Shown here one piece after another: positions 9,199-23,631 of a stretch of 39,720 nt of DNA. Position numbers and translations under genes: made by a program. The stretch spans positions 1 through 39,720 of the forward strand of contig JACADY010000073.1 in the NCBI GenBank assembly GCA_013389115.1, written 5' to 3'. Each line of letters opens with the position of its first letter. The first letter of the stretch is position 1. Below the pieces are notes generated by a model. The model had not been told where the DNA came from. It saw nothing but the letters and a program-made list of their open reading frames with translations, and searched no databases. The stretch comes from Alphaproteobacteria bacterium (GTDB lineage: Bacteria; Pseudomonadota; Alphaproteobacteria; Micropepsales; Micropepsaceae).

Positions 9199-9687
9199 AT
9201 GAAACGACTGAAGCTTGATCAAATCGACAAGCGAATCCTCTCGGAGCTCCAAGCGGACGGGCGGATGACCAATGTCGAACTCGCACGGCGGGTGCAGATA
9301 TCGCCACCGCCCTGCCTGCGGCGTGTCCGCACACTCGAGGAAGATGGCTTCATCGAGGGCTATCACGCCGATCTCAATGCCAAGGCGCTCGGGTTCGAAA
9401 TCACCGTGTTCGTGATGGTCGGGCTTTCCAGCCAGCACGATGCCGACCTCAAGGCCTTCGAGGACCAGGTGCGCGGCTGGCCGCTGGTGCGTGAGTGCAC
9501 CATGCTTAACGGTGAAATCGACTTCATCCTCAAATGCGTCGCAAGGGACCTTTCGGAGTTTCAGTCCTTTCTCACGCTCCAGCTCACCGCGGCAAAGAAC
9601 GTCGCCAATGTCAAAACGGCGTTTGCCATCCGTACCTCCAAGAAGGAAGCGGGTGTGCCCGTCGAGATGGTCCAACTTGATGAATGA
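9199..9687 (+). CDS. Lrp/AsnC family transcriptional regulator
   Basis: About 162 residues, the family's usual size. The N-terminal helix-turn-helix reads LDQIDKRILSELQADGRMTNVELARRV and is followed by the PPPCLRRVRTLEEDGFIEGY recognition and linker segment, then the RAM/AsnC ligand-binding domain (FEITVFVMVGLSSQ, MLNGEIDFILKCVARDL). Such proteins form octamers and sense amino acids. There is no Shine-Dalgarno sequence within 12 bases of the ATG at 9199, so translation may be leaderless or weak. It is divergent to the ELM1-trxB-lysR run; in alphaproteobacteria an Lrp gene next to trxB is a recurring arrangement, but the target genes are unknown. Confidence 0.93.
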   Translation: MKRLKLDQIDKRILSELQADGRMTNVELARRVQISPPPCLRRVRTLEEDGFIEGYHADLNAKALGFEITVFVMVGLSSQHDADLKAFEDQVRGWPLVRECTMLNGEIDFILKCVARDLSEFQSFLTLQLTAAKNVANVKTAFAIRTSKKEAGVPVEMVQLDE

Positions 9688-9774
9688 GGCCCGTCGCCCG
9701 TTCGTCATTTGACAGCGCATTTCTTTGGTGCCCACCATGCCCGCTTGTGTGGGGATGGGGCCGTCAGGGACGGC

Positions 9775-10125
9775 ATGGTTTGGGGATTCTCAATGCTGCA
9801 TTTGCTTTGGCAGACTTGGCGCAGCGTCGTGTCGGTGATCGTCTCGACGATCCTGCTCATTTTGACGGGCGTGTTCTTTCCGAATGAATACAATCTCTTT
9901 TACGACTACGCATCGAGCGTGAAGGATTACTTTGTCTATCTCGCGGGGCCTGAGGGCGTGAACAATCCCGAGGTGGGCGCCGCGGTGCGCACCTTTGTCG
10001 GGGAACAATCCTTCCTCATGACGATGTACTTCCTCTTCACGCGCATCGTCGTTTTGACGGTTTTCCTGTTCGTGTGGAACCTCATCTGGGAACTGGTGTT
10101 CGGCCGCCCGCGCGAGGATTATTGA
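9775..10125 (+). CDS. Small two-helix membrane protein of unknown function
   Basis: About 116 residues. There is one hydrophobic helix near the N-terminus (VVSVIVSTILLILTGVFF) and a second near the C-terminus (IVVLTVFLFVWNLIWELVF), separated by a polar, aromatic-rich segment of some 50 residues. The protein ends in a charged tail (GRPREDY). I know no family for it. AGGGA lies 5 bases before the ATG at 9775; an ATG at 9793 with GGGG upstream is an alternative. A hairpin terminator follows 7 bases after the stop and separates it from the convergent greA. Confidence 0.65.
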   Translation: MVWGFSMLHLLWQTWRSVVSVIVSTILLILTGVFFPNEYNLFYDYASSVKDYFVYLAGPEGVNNPEVGAAVRTFVGEQSFLMTMYFLFTRIVVLTVFLFVWNLIWELVFGRPREDY

Positions 10126-10132
10126 GAAAGGT

Positions 10133-10153
10133 GGCCGGGCCTTGCGCCCGGCC
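10133..10153. terminator. Terminator hairpin between the membrane protein gene and greA
   Basis: A perfect 8-bp stem GGCCGGGC (10133-10140) with GCCCGGCC (10146-10153) and a 5-base loop lies between two convergent genes, so it could stop transcription in both directions. Only a short TT follows on the plus strand. Confidence 0.6.
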
Positions 10154-10197
10154 TTCGCCGTGTGCCTGGTCTTCCTGGCGTGCCTTGACGTTGAGCG

Positions 10198-10674
10198 TCA
10201 GAGCCACTCGACCTTCATAATCTCATAGGAGCGCGAGCCGCCCGGCGTCGTCACCTCGACAGTGTCGCCCACCGACTTGCCGATCAACGCTCGCGCGATG
10301 GGCGATGAGATCGAGATCTTGCCCTGCGCCAGATCCGCCTCGAAATCGCCGACGATCTGGTACTTCGCCTTTTCGTCCGTGTCCTCATCGACCAGCGTCA
10401 CGGTGGCACCGAACTTCACGGTCTTGCCTGAAAGCTTGGTAACTTCGATGACCTGGGCGCGGGAGAGCAAGTCCTCAAGCTCGAGCACGCGGCCCTCGAT
10501 AAAGCCCTGGCGCTCCTTTGCCGCGTGATACTCCGCGTTTTCAGACAGGTCCCCATGGGCGCGCGCCTCCGCGATCGCGCGAATGACTGACGGGCGCTCC
10601 ACAGTTTTCAGCCGCTTGATTTCGGCTTCCAGTTTCTCAAGCCCGGCCCCGGTCAAAGGGATTTTGTCAGACAT
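10198..10674 (-). CDS. greA: Transcription elongation factor GreA
   Basis: About 158 residues, exactly the GreA size. It enters the secondary channel of RNA polymerase and stimulates cleavage of backtracked transcripts. The N-terminal antiparallel coiled coil carries the conserved tip residues in [19 protein letters not shown] (acidic D and E), and the C-terminal FKBP-like domain ends in [18 protein letters not shown], typical for GreA. The start at MSDKIPLT follows family practice; AAGGA lies about 10 bases upstream, inside the discarded longer frame. It is downstream of carA-carB on the same strand with a gap of about 170 bases. Confidence 0.97.
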   Translation of the reverse strand: MSDKIPLTGAGLEKLEAEIKRLKTVERPSVIRAIAEARAHGDLSENAEYHAAKERQGFIEGRVLELEDLLSRAQVIEVTKLSGKTVKFGATVTLVDEDTDEKAKYQIVGDFEADLAQGKISISSPIARALIGKSVGDTVEVTTPGGSRSYEIMKVEWL

Positions 10675-10844
10675 TTCGAGACAATCCTTCATGCTTGCTA
10701 GACGCGGACTTTCGCCGCCCTGGGCCATGTGTCCGCATGATCTGCCGGTCGTGGGGGCTCAATTTGCGGTTAACCGCAGCCGAAGCGAACCGCCCGGCAA
10801 TGAAAGCCCCCAGCCTTTCGGCCAGGGGCGTCGTTCGCTCCGTA

Positions 10845-14098
<3,254 letters not shown>

Positions 14099-14099
<1 letters not shown>

Positions 14100-15277
14100 C
14101 AGCGGGCCTTCCGCATCGCTTGCGCGAAACGTTCAAAAAGATAGTGGCTGTCCTGCGGGCCTGGGCTTGCCTCAGGGTGGTACTGCACGCCAAAGACCGG
14201 CCGATCCAGCCAGGCGATGCCGCAATTCGTGCCATCGAAGAGCGAGACATGCGTCTCCACCACATTCGCGGGCAGGCTTGCCTTGTCGACCGTGAAGCCG
14301 TGATTCATGGACACGATCTCGACCTTGCCCGTCGTCTTGTCCTTTACCGGATGGTTGGCGCCATGATGGCCCTGATGCATCTTGGCTGTGCGGCCGCCCG
14401 CGGCGAGGCCCAGCATCTGATGGCCAAGGCAGATGCCGAATACGGGCTTGCCAGAGGCGATCAGCGTCTGGATGACCGGCACCGCATAGGCTCCGGTCGC
14501 GGCCGGATCGCCCGGGCCATTGGAGAGGAAAACGCCGTCCGGATTGAGCGCGAGGATTGTCTCTGCACTCGCCGAGGCGGGCACGACCGTCACCTTCGCG
14601 CCAATATCTGAAAGCGCGCGCAGGATATTGCGCTTGATGCCGAAATCCATGGCGACGACGTGGAAAAGGGGATTGTCCAGCCGGCCAAAGCCTTCGCCCC
14701 AGTGCCAGCGCGTCTGATCGCTCGCATAGGTTTGGGTGCAGGAAACCTCCTTTGCCAGGTCGAGGCCTTCAAGCCCGCGCCACTGCGCCGCCTCACGCTG
14801 AAGCGCGACGCGGTCGAAGCGCCCGGCGGGATCGTGCGCAATCACCCCATGCGGCATGCCGGCCTCGCGGATGCGCACCGTGAGCGCGCGGGTGTCGATG
14901 CCGCAGATCGCGATGAGGCCACGCCGCTTCAGCCATTGGTCAAGATGGCCCGTGTTGCGATAGTTCGAGGGGGCTGTGATGTCCGCCTTGAAGACCGCGC
15001 CACAGGCAGCGATGTTCATCGCCTCGTCGTCCTCGGCATTGGTGCCGACATTCCCGATATGGGGGAAGGTGAAGGCGATGATCTGGCTCGCATAGGAAGG
15101 GTCGGTCAGGATCTCCTGATAGCCCGTCATCGCGGTGTTGAAACAGACTTCCCCGACCTTGGCGCCGATCGAGCCCAAGCCCTTGCCCTCGAACACCGTG
15201 CCATCGGCTAAAACCAAAACGCCTGTCGCCACCTCTTCTTCGGTCCATTCCTTGGGGCGCGCGGGCGGTTTCATCAT
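14099..15277 (-). CDS. carA: Carbamoyl-phosphate synthase small subunit (glutamine amidotransferase)
   Basis: About 392 residues. It hydrolyses glutamine and passes ammonia to CarB through an internal tunnel. The N-terminal half has the CarA-specific [15 protein letters not shown] and [16 protein letters not shown] motifs; the C-terminal half is a class I glutamine amidotransferase with nucleophile Cys in [12 protein letters not shown] and the catalytic His/Glu pair in YHPEASPGP. The start was placed at [15 protein letters not shown] lies about 10 bases upstream and the 28 residues further upstream look non-coding. The stop overlaps the carB start (TGATG). A promoter-like pair on the minus strand lies about 80 bases upstream. 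Confidence 0.97.
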
Positions 15278-15357
15278 CTCAAGGACGCTCCGGACATGCG
15301 GACGGACGGCGCAAAGCGTGCGCGCGTTCTTTCGCCACGGTGTCGTTAAACGGGCGG

Positions 15358-15386
15358 ACACTAGGGGGGGAGGTCAATCAAGTCAA
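15358..15386 (-). promoter_or_regulatory. Candidate sigma-70 promoter for carA-carB
   Basis: Read on the minus strand, TTGACT (15386-15381) and TAGTGT (15363-15358) are separated by 17 bases, the ideal spacing. The -35 matches 5 of 6 consensus bases; the -10 matches only 3. Transcription would begin near 15350, leaving a leader of about 70 bases before carA. Confidence 0.4.
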
Positions 15387-15410
15387 GCCCGCCGTGATTC
15401 TTATTCATCG

Positions 15411-15450
15411 AGCAATTTCAATTAGTTAGCTCTACGAACGAAAAATTGCT
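15411..15450. promoter_or_regulatory. Inverted repeat in the carA/yqeY divergent region
   Basis: AGCAATTT (15411-15418) and AAATTGCT (15443-15450) form a perfect 8-bp inverted repeat with a 24-base interior, and a small GCTG-TG-CAGC hairpin follows at 15451-15460. It lies between the two divergent start codons and could be an operator for either. No known regulator consensus is recognised. Confidence 0.3.
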
Positions 15451-15503
15451 GCTGTGCAGCGTTTGGCGTATCCTCCGGCCCTTTCATCAAGGCAGGTGCC
15501 GCC

Positions 15504-15971
15504 ATGTCCCAGTTGAGGACACAATTCAGTGAAGGCTTGAAAGAGGCGATGCGCGCGAAGGATCAGCGCCGCGTGTCGACGTTGCGACTCATCCTCGCCG
15601 CGCTCAAGGACCGTGACATCGCTGCGCGGACCGGGGAGCGCACCGAGGTGGTGTCGGACGAGGACATTCTTCAGCTACTGCAAAAGATGGTGAAGCAGCG
15701 CAACGAATCGATCGAGACCTATGAACAGGCGGGGCGCATCGACCTTGCCGAGCTGGAGCGCGAGGAAAAGGCGATCATCGAATCGTATCTGCCAAAACAG
15801 CTCTCGCAAGCCGAAATGGAAGAGGCGGTGCGGGCCGTGCTTGCGGAAATCGGCGCGGCGGGCCTTAAAGACATGGGCCGGGCGATGGCCGAGCTCAAGG
15901 CGCGCTTCACCGGCCGCATGGATTTCATGAAGGCGAGCGGCATCGTCAAAACGGTCTTGAGCGGCGGCTGA
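15504..15971 (+). CDS. GatB/YqeY domain protein
   Basis: About 155 residues, the typical YqeY length. The all-helical fold resembles the C-terminal tRNA-binding domain of the GatB subunit of aspartyl/glutamyl-tRNA amidotransferase. Visible family features are the LKEAMRAKDQRRVSTLRLILAALK start, KMVKQRNESIETYEQAGR and the C-terminal LKARFTGRMDFMKASGIVK. As a free-standing protein its role is not established. It lies directly upstream of dnaG-rpoD on the same strand, an order common in alphaproteobacteria. Confidence 0.93.
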   Translation: MSQLRTQFSEGLKEAMRAKDQRRVSTLRLILAALKDRDIAARTGERTEVVSDEDILQLLQKMVKQRNESIETYEQAGRIDLAELEREEKAIIESYLPKQLSQAEMEEAVRAVLAEIGAAGLKDMGRAMAELKARFTGRMDFMKASGIVKTVLSGG

Positions 15972-16015
15972 AAGACGCCCACATTCCGTTAACGATACGG
16001 TGGCGGAGGGTCGCC

Positions 16016-17941
16016 TTGGGCTTTCCCAATCAATTCCTCGATGAGCTGCGCAGCCGTTTCCGGCTCAGCGAGGTGGTGGGCCGGCGCGTCAAGCTCACAC
16101 GGCGCGGCCATGAGTTCACCGGGCTTTGCCCCTTTCATCACGAAAAATCGCCGTCTTTCGCGGTCGTCGAGGACAAGGGCTTTTATCATTGCTTCGGCTG
16201 CCAGGCGCATGGCGACCTCTTCAAATTTGTGATGGAGACGGAGGGCTTAGGCTTTCCCGAGGCGGTCGAGCGGCTGGCCGAGGAGGCTGGGCTGCCAGTG
16301 CCGCGCGCATCGCAGCAGGAGCGCGAGCAGGCACAGGCGCGCGCGAGCCTGCACGACGTGCTCGAGCTGGCGGCGCAATTCTTCGAGCAGCAGCTCCAGT
16401 CGCCGCAGGGCGCCGAAGCGCGAAACTATCTTCAGGGACGGGGAATATCCCGCGAGACGGGCGCTGCGTTCAGGATCGGATACGCGCCGGGTAACCCGGG
16501 CGTGCTGATTGGGTTTATGAAGGGGAAGGGGATCGAGCCCTCGGCGATGGCCGAAGCAGGTCTCCTTGCCCAGGCCGCCGAGGATCAGGGTCCGCGGGAA
16601 CTTTTTCGCAACCGGGTCATCATTCCCATCTGCGACCCCCGTGGGCGGGTGATCGCGTTTGGCGGGCGGGCGCTCTTGCCCGAGCAGAAGCCCAAATATC
16701 TCAACTCGCCGGACACCGCGCTCTTCCACAAGGGGCGGGTGCTCTTCAACCTGGACAAGGCGCGCAGGCCCGCCTTTGCCAAGCGCGAAATCCTCGTTGC
16801 CGAGGGGTATATGGACGTGATCGCGCTGACGCGGGCCGGGTTCGCGCACGCCGTCGCGCCGCTTGGAACGGCACTCACCGAAGACCAATTGGCCATGCTC
16901 TGGCAGGTAGCGCCCGAGCCGCTTCTTTGCTTCGACGGCGATGCGGCGGGCATCCGCGCGGCGCATAAGGCGGCCGATCGGGCCTTGCCGCTCATCAAGC
17001 CTGGGCACTCTTTGCGCTTTGTCTTCCTCTCCGGCGGCATGGACCCCGATGACCTCCTGCGGGCGGAGGGTCCTGAAGGGGTTCAACGTGCGCTCGCCCA
17101 GACCGTGCCGCTTGCCGATGTCCTTTGGAACCGCGAGGTGCTGGGGCAGGACCTCTCAACGCCGGAGCGGCGGGCCGGGCTCGAGGCGCGGCTTGCGGCC
17201 CTTGCCGGGGCCATTGCTGATGGCGCCGTTCGGGATCACTACCGGCAGGATTTCCGCCGCCGCGTGCAGGAACTGTTTGGCTTTACGCAGCGTAAAGGCG
17301 AACGCAAACCGGGTTCGCGCGGATTTTCGGCCGGGCCGCGCCGGTTTAGTGCCGTCACAGCCTTTCAGCCGTCCGGGCCTGACCCGTCGCTGGCCGAAAA
17401 TCCTCTGGCGCGGAGTGCTCGAAGGGGTGAAAAGGCCCCGGCAGGCGGTTTCCGGGAAGAGCTGCTGCTCGTCGCGCTTCTCAATCATCCCTGGCTCGTC
17501 GACCTCCATTACGAGGAATTGGAGGGGCTGCAGCTCCTGGCGCCTGCGCTCGAGCGCATGCGGCTGGCGCTCCTTGAATGCGCTTGCCAGGGGCAAAGCC
17601 TTGACAAAACCGCTCTTTATGACCACTTAGCGCAGCGGGGATTGGGTGAGATCGCGCTCAGTGTCTTGAACCGGCCAGCCTTGAAGGCGGTCAAGTTCGC
17701 CAGGGCCGATGCGGCGAGAGAGATTGTCACGGAGGGATTTCGCGAGGCCCTCGCCGGGCACCTCAAAGAAGCCATATTAAGAGAAGAATTGCGGCAGGCG
17801 CGGATCGCCTGGGCCGCCGATCCTACAGTGGAAAATACAGCCCGGATGCGCGATCTCGAACTCCATCTCTCCAGCCAACGCAACCCCTCGAGCGGGCGTG
17901 GTGCCTTGGAAGAGGGATACGAAGCGCCGGGCCCCCGATAG
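16016..17941 (+). CDS. dnaG: DNA primase
   Basis: About 641 residues. It makes the RNA primers for lagging-strand synthesis. The CHC2 zinc finger is at the N-terminus with ligands C38, H41, C59 and C62; the TOPRIM catalytic domain follows with the metal-binding Glu in EILVAEGYMDV and the DXD-type FDGDAAG. The C-terminal region after about residue 450 would bind the DnaB helicase and is variable, as usual. The start is a TTG at 16016, chosen because GGAGGG ends 5 bases before it and the MGFPNQFLDELRSRF start matches the family; no ATG is suitably placed. It lies between yqeY and rpoD. Confidence 0.96.
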   Translation: MGFPNQFLDELRSRFRLSEVVGRRVKLTRRGHEFTGLCPFHHEKSPSFAVVEDKGFYHCFGCQAHGDLFKFVMETEGLGFPEAVERLAEEAGLPVPRASQQEREQAQARASLHDVLELAAQFFEQQLQSPQGAEARNYLQGRGISRETGAAFRIGYAPGNPGVLIGFMKGKGIEPSAMAEAGLLAQAAEDQGPRELFRNRVIIPICDPRGRVIAFGGRALLPEQKPKYLNSPDTALFHKGRVLFNLDKARRPAFAKREILVAEGYMDVIALTRAGFAHAVAPLGTALTEDQLAMLWQVAPEPLLCFDGDAAGIRAAHKAADRALPLIKPGHSLRFVFLSGGMDPDDLLRAEGPEGVQRALAQTVPLADVLWNREVLGQDLSTPERRAGLEARLAALAGAIADGAVRDHYRQDFRRRVQELFGFTQRKGERKPGSRGFSAGPRRFSAVTAFQPSGPDPSLAENPLARSARRGEKAPAGGFREELLLVALLNHPWLVDLHYEELEGLQLLAPALERMRLALLECACQGQSLDKTALYDHLAQRGLGEIALSVLNRPALKAVKFARADAAREIVTEGFREALAGHLKEAILREELRQARIAWAADPTVENTARMRDLELHLSSQRNPSSGRGALEEGYEAPGPR

Positions 17942-18008
17942 CGATTCCGTTCATCACAGCACGACGCGTCGCATTGACTGCGGTTGCGTCTGACAAGGTT
18001 TGAGCGCC

Positions 18009-20240
<2,232 letters not shown>

Positions 20241-20273
20241 GATGGTGCATCTCACAGAGATTGAAACATCGGC

Positions 20274-20630
20274 ATGAGCGTCGCCAACGCGATCTTCAAC
20301 GGCGCGAGGCTGCGCTGCCCGGCCTGCGGCCAGGGCAGGCTGTTCCGGGCCTATCTGAAGCCGGTTGATCTCTGCGCATCCTGCGGCGAAAGGCTTGGCC
20401 ATATCCGTGCGGATGATGGGCCGGCGTGGCTTGCAATCCTCATCGTCGGCCATGTCGTGCTCGGCGCCCTCTTTGCCACGGAGATGCGCCTGGGGTGGCC
20501 CCTATGGCTGTCGATCTCGGTCTGGTCCTTCAGCGCCATTGTCCTTACCTTGCTTCTGCTTCCCGTCTGCAAGGGGATATTTATCGGCGCGTTGTGGGCG
20601 ATGCAGGCGCCGGGCTCGGAGATCGAATAA
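20274..20630 (+). CDS. DUF983 family membrane protein
   Basis: About 118 residues. An N-terminal zinc-ribbon-like part has four Cys in two pairs (C15, C18 and C34, C37; CPACGQG and CASCG), followed by two hydrophobic helices (AWLAILIVGHVVLGALF and SVWSFSAIVLTLLLLPVCKGIF). This matches the DUF983 family, whose function is not established; some members lie near cytochrome oxidase genes. It starts 33 bases after rpoD and may be transcribed with it. Confidence 0.85.
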   Translation: MSVANAIFNGARLRCPACGQGRLFRAYLKPVDLCASCGERLGHIRADDGPAWLAILIVGHVVLGALFATEMRLGWPLWLSISVWSFSAIVLTLLLLPVCKGIFIGALWAMQAPGSEIE

Positions 20631-20644
20631 GGGTCGCAAGCGAG

Positions 20645-20908
20645 ATGGCTGACCGTGAACATTTTCACATTGTCATCCTGCGCGACGGGCTTCGCCTCGT
20701 GCGCCATGACGGCCATTGGCGCCGATTGCAGGAACGCTATCGCGACTACATGGCGTCGCTTGGACCCTTCACGGCCGATGAGGCGTTGGAGATGATCCGA
20801 TCGGAGTGGCCGGATGTGGCGGCTGTCTGCGCAAAGGCGGTGCAGGACTTCGCCGCGTCGCTGGCGGATGAACTGTCCCTTGAGCCACGAGAGAGCGGCC
20901 CCGTCTAG
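20645..20908 (+). CDS. Small soluble protein of unknown function
   Basis: About 87 residues. No family is recognised. The N-terminal half is rich in His, Arg and aromatic residues, and the C-terminal half looks helical and acidic. Third-position GC is as high as in neighbouring genes, which supports real coding. It begins 14 bases after DUF983 in the same direction, and its last codons overlap by 4 bases the 3' end of the convergent PfpI-like gene. The ribosome binding site is weak, so the start is less certain than the stop. Confidence 0.55.
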   Translation: MADREHFHIVILRDGLRLVRHDGHWRRLQERYRDYMASLGPFTADEALEMIRSEWPDVAAVCAKAVQDFAASLADELSLEPRESGPV

Positions 20909-21771
20909 CGCGGCTTACCGCCGGCAATCTCGATCATGCGCTGGGCGGTCTCGGGGCCGGCATTCTGGTTCTGGCCGGTCACAAGCCGGCCATCGATGAC
21001 CACGAGATTGGCAAAAATGTCCTGAAAGGCGGTTGCCTTCTCGTAGGTCGCGCCGGCGGCGCGCAATTCGCGCTCCGGGTGAAGCGGCGTGATGGTGATC
21101 CCGAGCTCCTCGACCTGCTTGTCACTGACTGCCGTGAGCCTTCGTCCCGTCACGAGCGGCTTGCCTTCGGCATCGCGGGCCTTGAGAAGGCCGAGGGGCC
21201 CGTGACAGACGCCGCCAATAACGCGGTTCGCCGCCCAGGCCGTGGTGATCTTTGCCCCCAGTATGTCCGAAGTGCCCAGGTCATAGGCTGCGCCCCAGCC
21301 GCCCGCCAGGTAGATAATGTCATAGGCGGTGAAATCGAGATCGGCGATGGCAAGGGCGTTTTTCACCTTCGCCTGGAACGCGGCGTCGGCCAGGTAGCGC
21401 TCGTCGCTGGCCGCGCGAACGAAATGATTGAAGGAAATGGGGTCGATGGGGATCTCACCGCCCTTGATGCTGGCGATATCGACGGTGAGGCCGCCATCCA
21501 GGAACTCATAGTAAGGGGCCGTCATCTCGGAGGCGAAGACGCCCGTTGCCTTGCCCGTCTCTCCCAACGTCCCGATGCTCGTCGTGATGATGAGGGCGCG
21601 GCCTCCGGCAAGCTCGTATCGGGGGCCTGCATAGACGGGGTGGAGCCCCATCGCCTGCAAGGCGCGCGGACCGGCAAACCAGACGCCGGCCGCAACCACG
21701 CTGACGACAAGTAAGATTGTGATGATTGTGCGCACGAGGCGTACCCCCCAACCGTGAACAAGCCAGTTCAT
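20905..21771 (-). CDS. Membrane-anchored DJ-1/PfpI (Hsp31-like) protein
   Basis: About 288 residues. An N-terminal helix (TIITILLVVSVVAAGVWFAG, about 16-35) should anchor or export the protein. The rest is a DJ-1/PfpI fold: the acid residue in SEMTAPYYEF (E82), the nucleophile elbow GGVCHGP with C189 followed by H190, and the AGGWGAAYDL loop. Cytoplasmic Hsp31-type relatives are glyoxalases (methylglyoxal to lactate) or chaperones. An anchored form facing the periplasm would be less usual, and the family match does not decide substrate. An in-frame TTG three codons upstream is possible but ATG is preferred. It converges on the small gene before it, overlapping by 4 bases. Confidence 0.85.
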   Translation of the reverse strand: MNWLVHGWGVRLVRTIITILLVVSVVAAGVWFAGPRALQAMGLHPVYAGPRYELAGGRALIITTSIGTLGETGKATGVFASEMTAPYYEFLDGGLTVDIASIKGGEIPIDPISFNHFVRAASDERYLADAAFQAKVKNALAIADLDFTAYDIIYLAGGWGAAYDLGTSDILGAKITTAWAANRVIGGVCHGPLGLLKARDAEGKPLVTGRRLTAVSDKQVEELGITITPLHPERELRAAGATYEKATAFQDIFANLVVIDGRLVTGQNQNAGPETAQRMIEIAGGKPR

Positions 21772-21830
21772 TCGCCGCAATATGGGAAAGGACTATCGCA
21801 AGTTTTCTGCAGTGGAAAGGCAGAGTTTCG

Positions 21831-23489
21831 TTACGCCGCCGCCATCGAGGATTTGACGGTCGTCGCCATCTCGTTCTTCAGCTTCTCGCTCATGCGTAGG
21901 GCGAGGGCGATGATGGTCATTGTCGGCGTGTCGCTGCCAGCGGTGGGGAACACCGAGCTTCCCGCGATGAACAGATTGCCGATGCCATGCACGCGGCAAT
22001 CGCGATCGACGACGCCTTCCTTGGGGTTATCGTCCATGCGCGTGGTGCCCATGTGGTGCCAGCACCAGCGCACGCGGCTTGGCCAATCCTGCGCGGCTTC
22101 GGAGGTCGTGCCTGTCGTCAAAAGCAGCCCCTGGCGGTGCATCTCATCGCGGATGAAGGCATGGGTGCGGGCGAAGTTGTCCTTGTCCTTTGCGGTGAAG
22201 CGCCAATCGATGTTCACGGTCGGCATGCCCAGGCGATCCCGCTCGCCGGACAAGGTCACGCGGCTGTCGCGGTTCGGGATCGGCTCGATAACCGTTTCAA
22301 GGAAGAACTCGCGCTGTTTGAAACTGAACTTCATCTTGTGATCGAGCACGGCAAGTGCGACCGAGGGCGCGTTCGCAACGAGCAGCGGGAGCGAGCGGCG
22401 CAGCTCGGCCATGACATCCTTGCGCTCGATGCCGAACTTGCGCCGGCCATTCAGAACCTGGCGCACGCCTTTCAGCGCCGAATAAGCGTTCGTCATCGAG
22501 CCATAGTAGCTCGCGGTCAGGTAACTGCGCGAATTGGGCAGGCGGTGGCGGCGCTGGGCTTCCTCGGACGGGGCCAGATGCGCGGCGACGGGCGAGCCTT
22601 CGTTCGCGATCATGCGCTGGGTGAGTTCCATCGTGCTGTCATAGAGGCGGCGATGGCGCGCCATATTGGCCATGCTCACGCGGGTCGGCGCAAGGCGGGG
22701 ATGATCCATGAAGTAGCGGCCCACCAGGTCATAGCCATTGCCGAGGCCCAAAGCCTGCTGGCGGTTGGAAGCCAAGAGGAGACGCGCATTCTCGATGCCG
22801 CCCGCAGCAAGGACGGTATAGCGCGGCTTGATGGTGAACTGCTTGCCGCTGAGCGTTGCGCCGCGCACCGAGACGATCTTGCCGCCCATGGCATCCGTTT
22901 CGATCTCGGTCGCATTCGCGTTCAGCAGGATGGTGACGTTGTCGCTGCCCTCAAGCTCGGGGCGGAACATGACGCCAAGCCGTGCCGGCGCCGTCAGGCG
23001 GCTGATGACGTTGATGACCTCTTCCCCCGTCACCGGTAGCAGCCCTGCGCCGCTTGCGGAAAGGACACCGTCCCAGACGGCGGGGTCATAGTCGAAGTCA
23101 CCAAGGCCGATAAGATCGTGCGTACGCTCGTAGAAATGCTGCAGCTCTTGCCGGCCGAAGGGCCAGCCGCTCATGGGCATGTAGTCGCGGGTTTCAAAGT
23201 CGATGGGATCAAGCGGCCGGCACCAGCCACCCCAGCAATTGGTGCTTCCGCCAAGGAAGCGGCTGCGTGCCGTTTGGGGACGCTCATAGGGAACGCCGAG
23301 ATTGTTGCCCGCATAGAGTGACTGGGTTGCAGCGTCGGCAGTGAGCCCACCGCTTTCCATCAGAATGACCCGCAACCTGCTTGCGATCATGTCGCGCGCC
23401 AGCGTCAAGCCGGCGGCGCCGCCGCCAATAATGCACAGGTCGCAGTCCAGCACGTCTGCGTCATTCAATGTGCGAGCGTCGCGTAGCAC
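21831..23489 (-). CDS. GMC family FAD-dependent oxidoreductase
   Basis: About 552 residues. The N-terminal dinucleotide-binding motif is CIIGGGAAGLTLARD; the FAD-contact segment FLGGSTNCWGGWCRPLD follows, and the C-terminal catalytic segment WCWHHMGTTRM provides the active-site His. The final FAD-contacting part reads GIGNLFIAGSSVFPTAGSDTPTMTI. Bacterial members of this GMC group oxidise alcohol groups of sugars or polyols, but the substrate is unknown. At the position where many members have Asn before PT, this sequence has Thr, from comparison by eye. The start is a GTG at 23489 with GGGGG 7 bases upstream; it gives the family-like beginning MLRDARTL and replaces a longer TTG frame. No signal peptide is visible. 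Confidence 0.88.
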   Translation of the reverse strand: MLRDARTLNDADVLDCDLCIIGGGAAGLTLARDMIASRLRVILMESGGLTADAATQSLYAGNNLGVPYERPQTARSRFLGGSTNCWGGWCRPLDPIDFETRDYMPMSGWPFGRQELQHFYERTHDLIGLGDFDYDPAVWDGVLSASGAGLLPVTGEEVINVISRLTAPARLGVMFRPELEGSDNVTILLNANATEIETDAMGGKIVSVRGATLSGKQFTIKPRYTVLAAGGIENARLLLASNRQQALGLGNGYDLVGRYFMDHPRLAPTRVSMANMARHRRLYDSTMELTQRMIANEGSPVAAHLAPSEEAQRRHRLPNSRSYLTASYYGSMTNAYSALKGVRQVLNGRRKFGIERKDVMAELRRSLPLLVANAPSVALAVLDHKMKFSFKQREFFLETVIEPIPNRDSRVTLSGERDRLGMPTVNIDWRFTAKDKDNFARTHAFIRDEMHRQGLLLTTGTTSEAAQDWPSRVRWCWHHMGTTRMDDNPKEGVVDRDCRVHGIGNLFIAGSSVFPTAGSDTPTMTIIALALRMSEKLKNEMATTVKSSMAAA

Positions 23490-23631
23490 GATTAACCCCC
23501 GGGGTTCATTGACCCCATTTTTCCCGCAATTATTGGACCACAAAACCGCAGGGTATTTGTATTAGAGCGCACCCCGCCAATCCGATCCAGTCCGGGTGTC
23601 ACAATTGGTGCGAAACCTTACAATATCTGCG

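Noticed and set aside
9708..9740. TTGACA-like -35 before the small membrane protein
   Set aside because: The hexamer is perfect, but no acceptable -10 element occurs at 16-18 bases, so it is not listed as a promoter.
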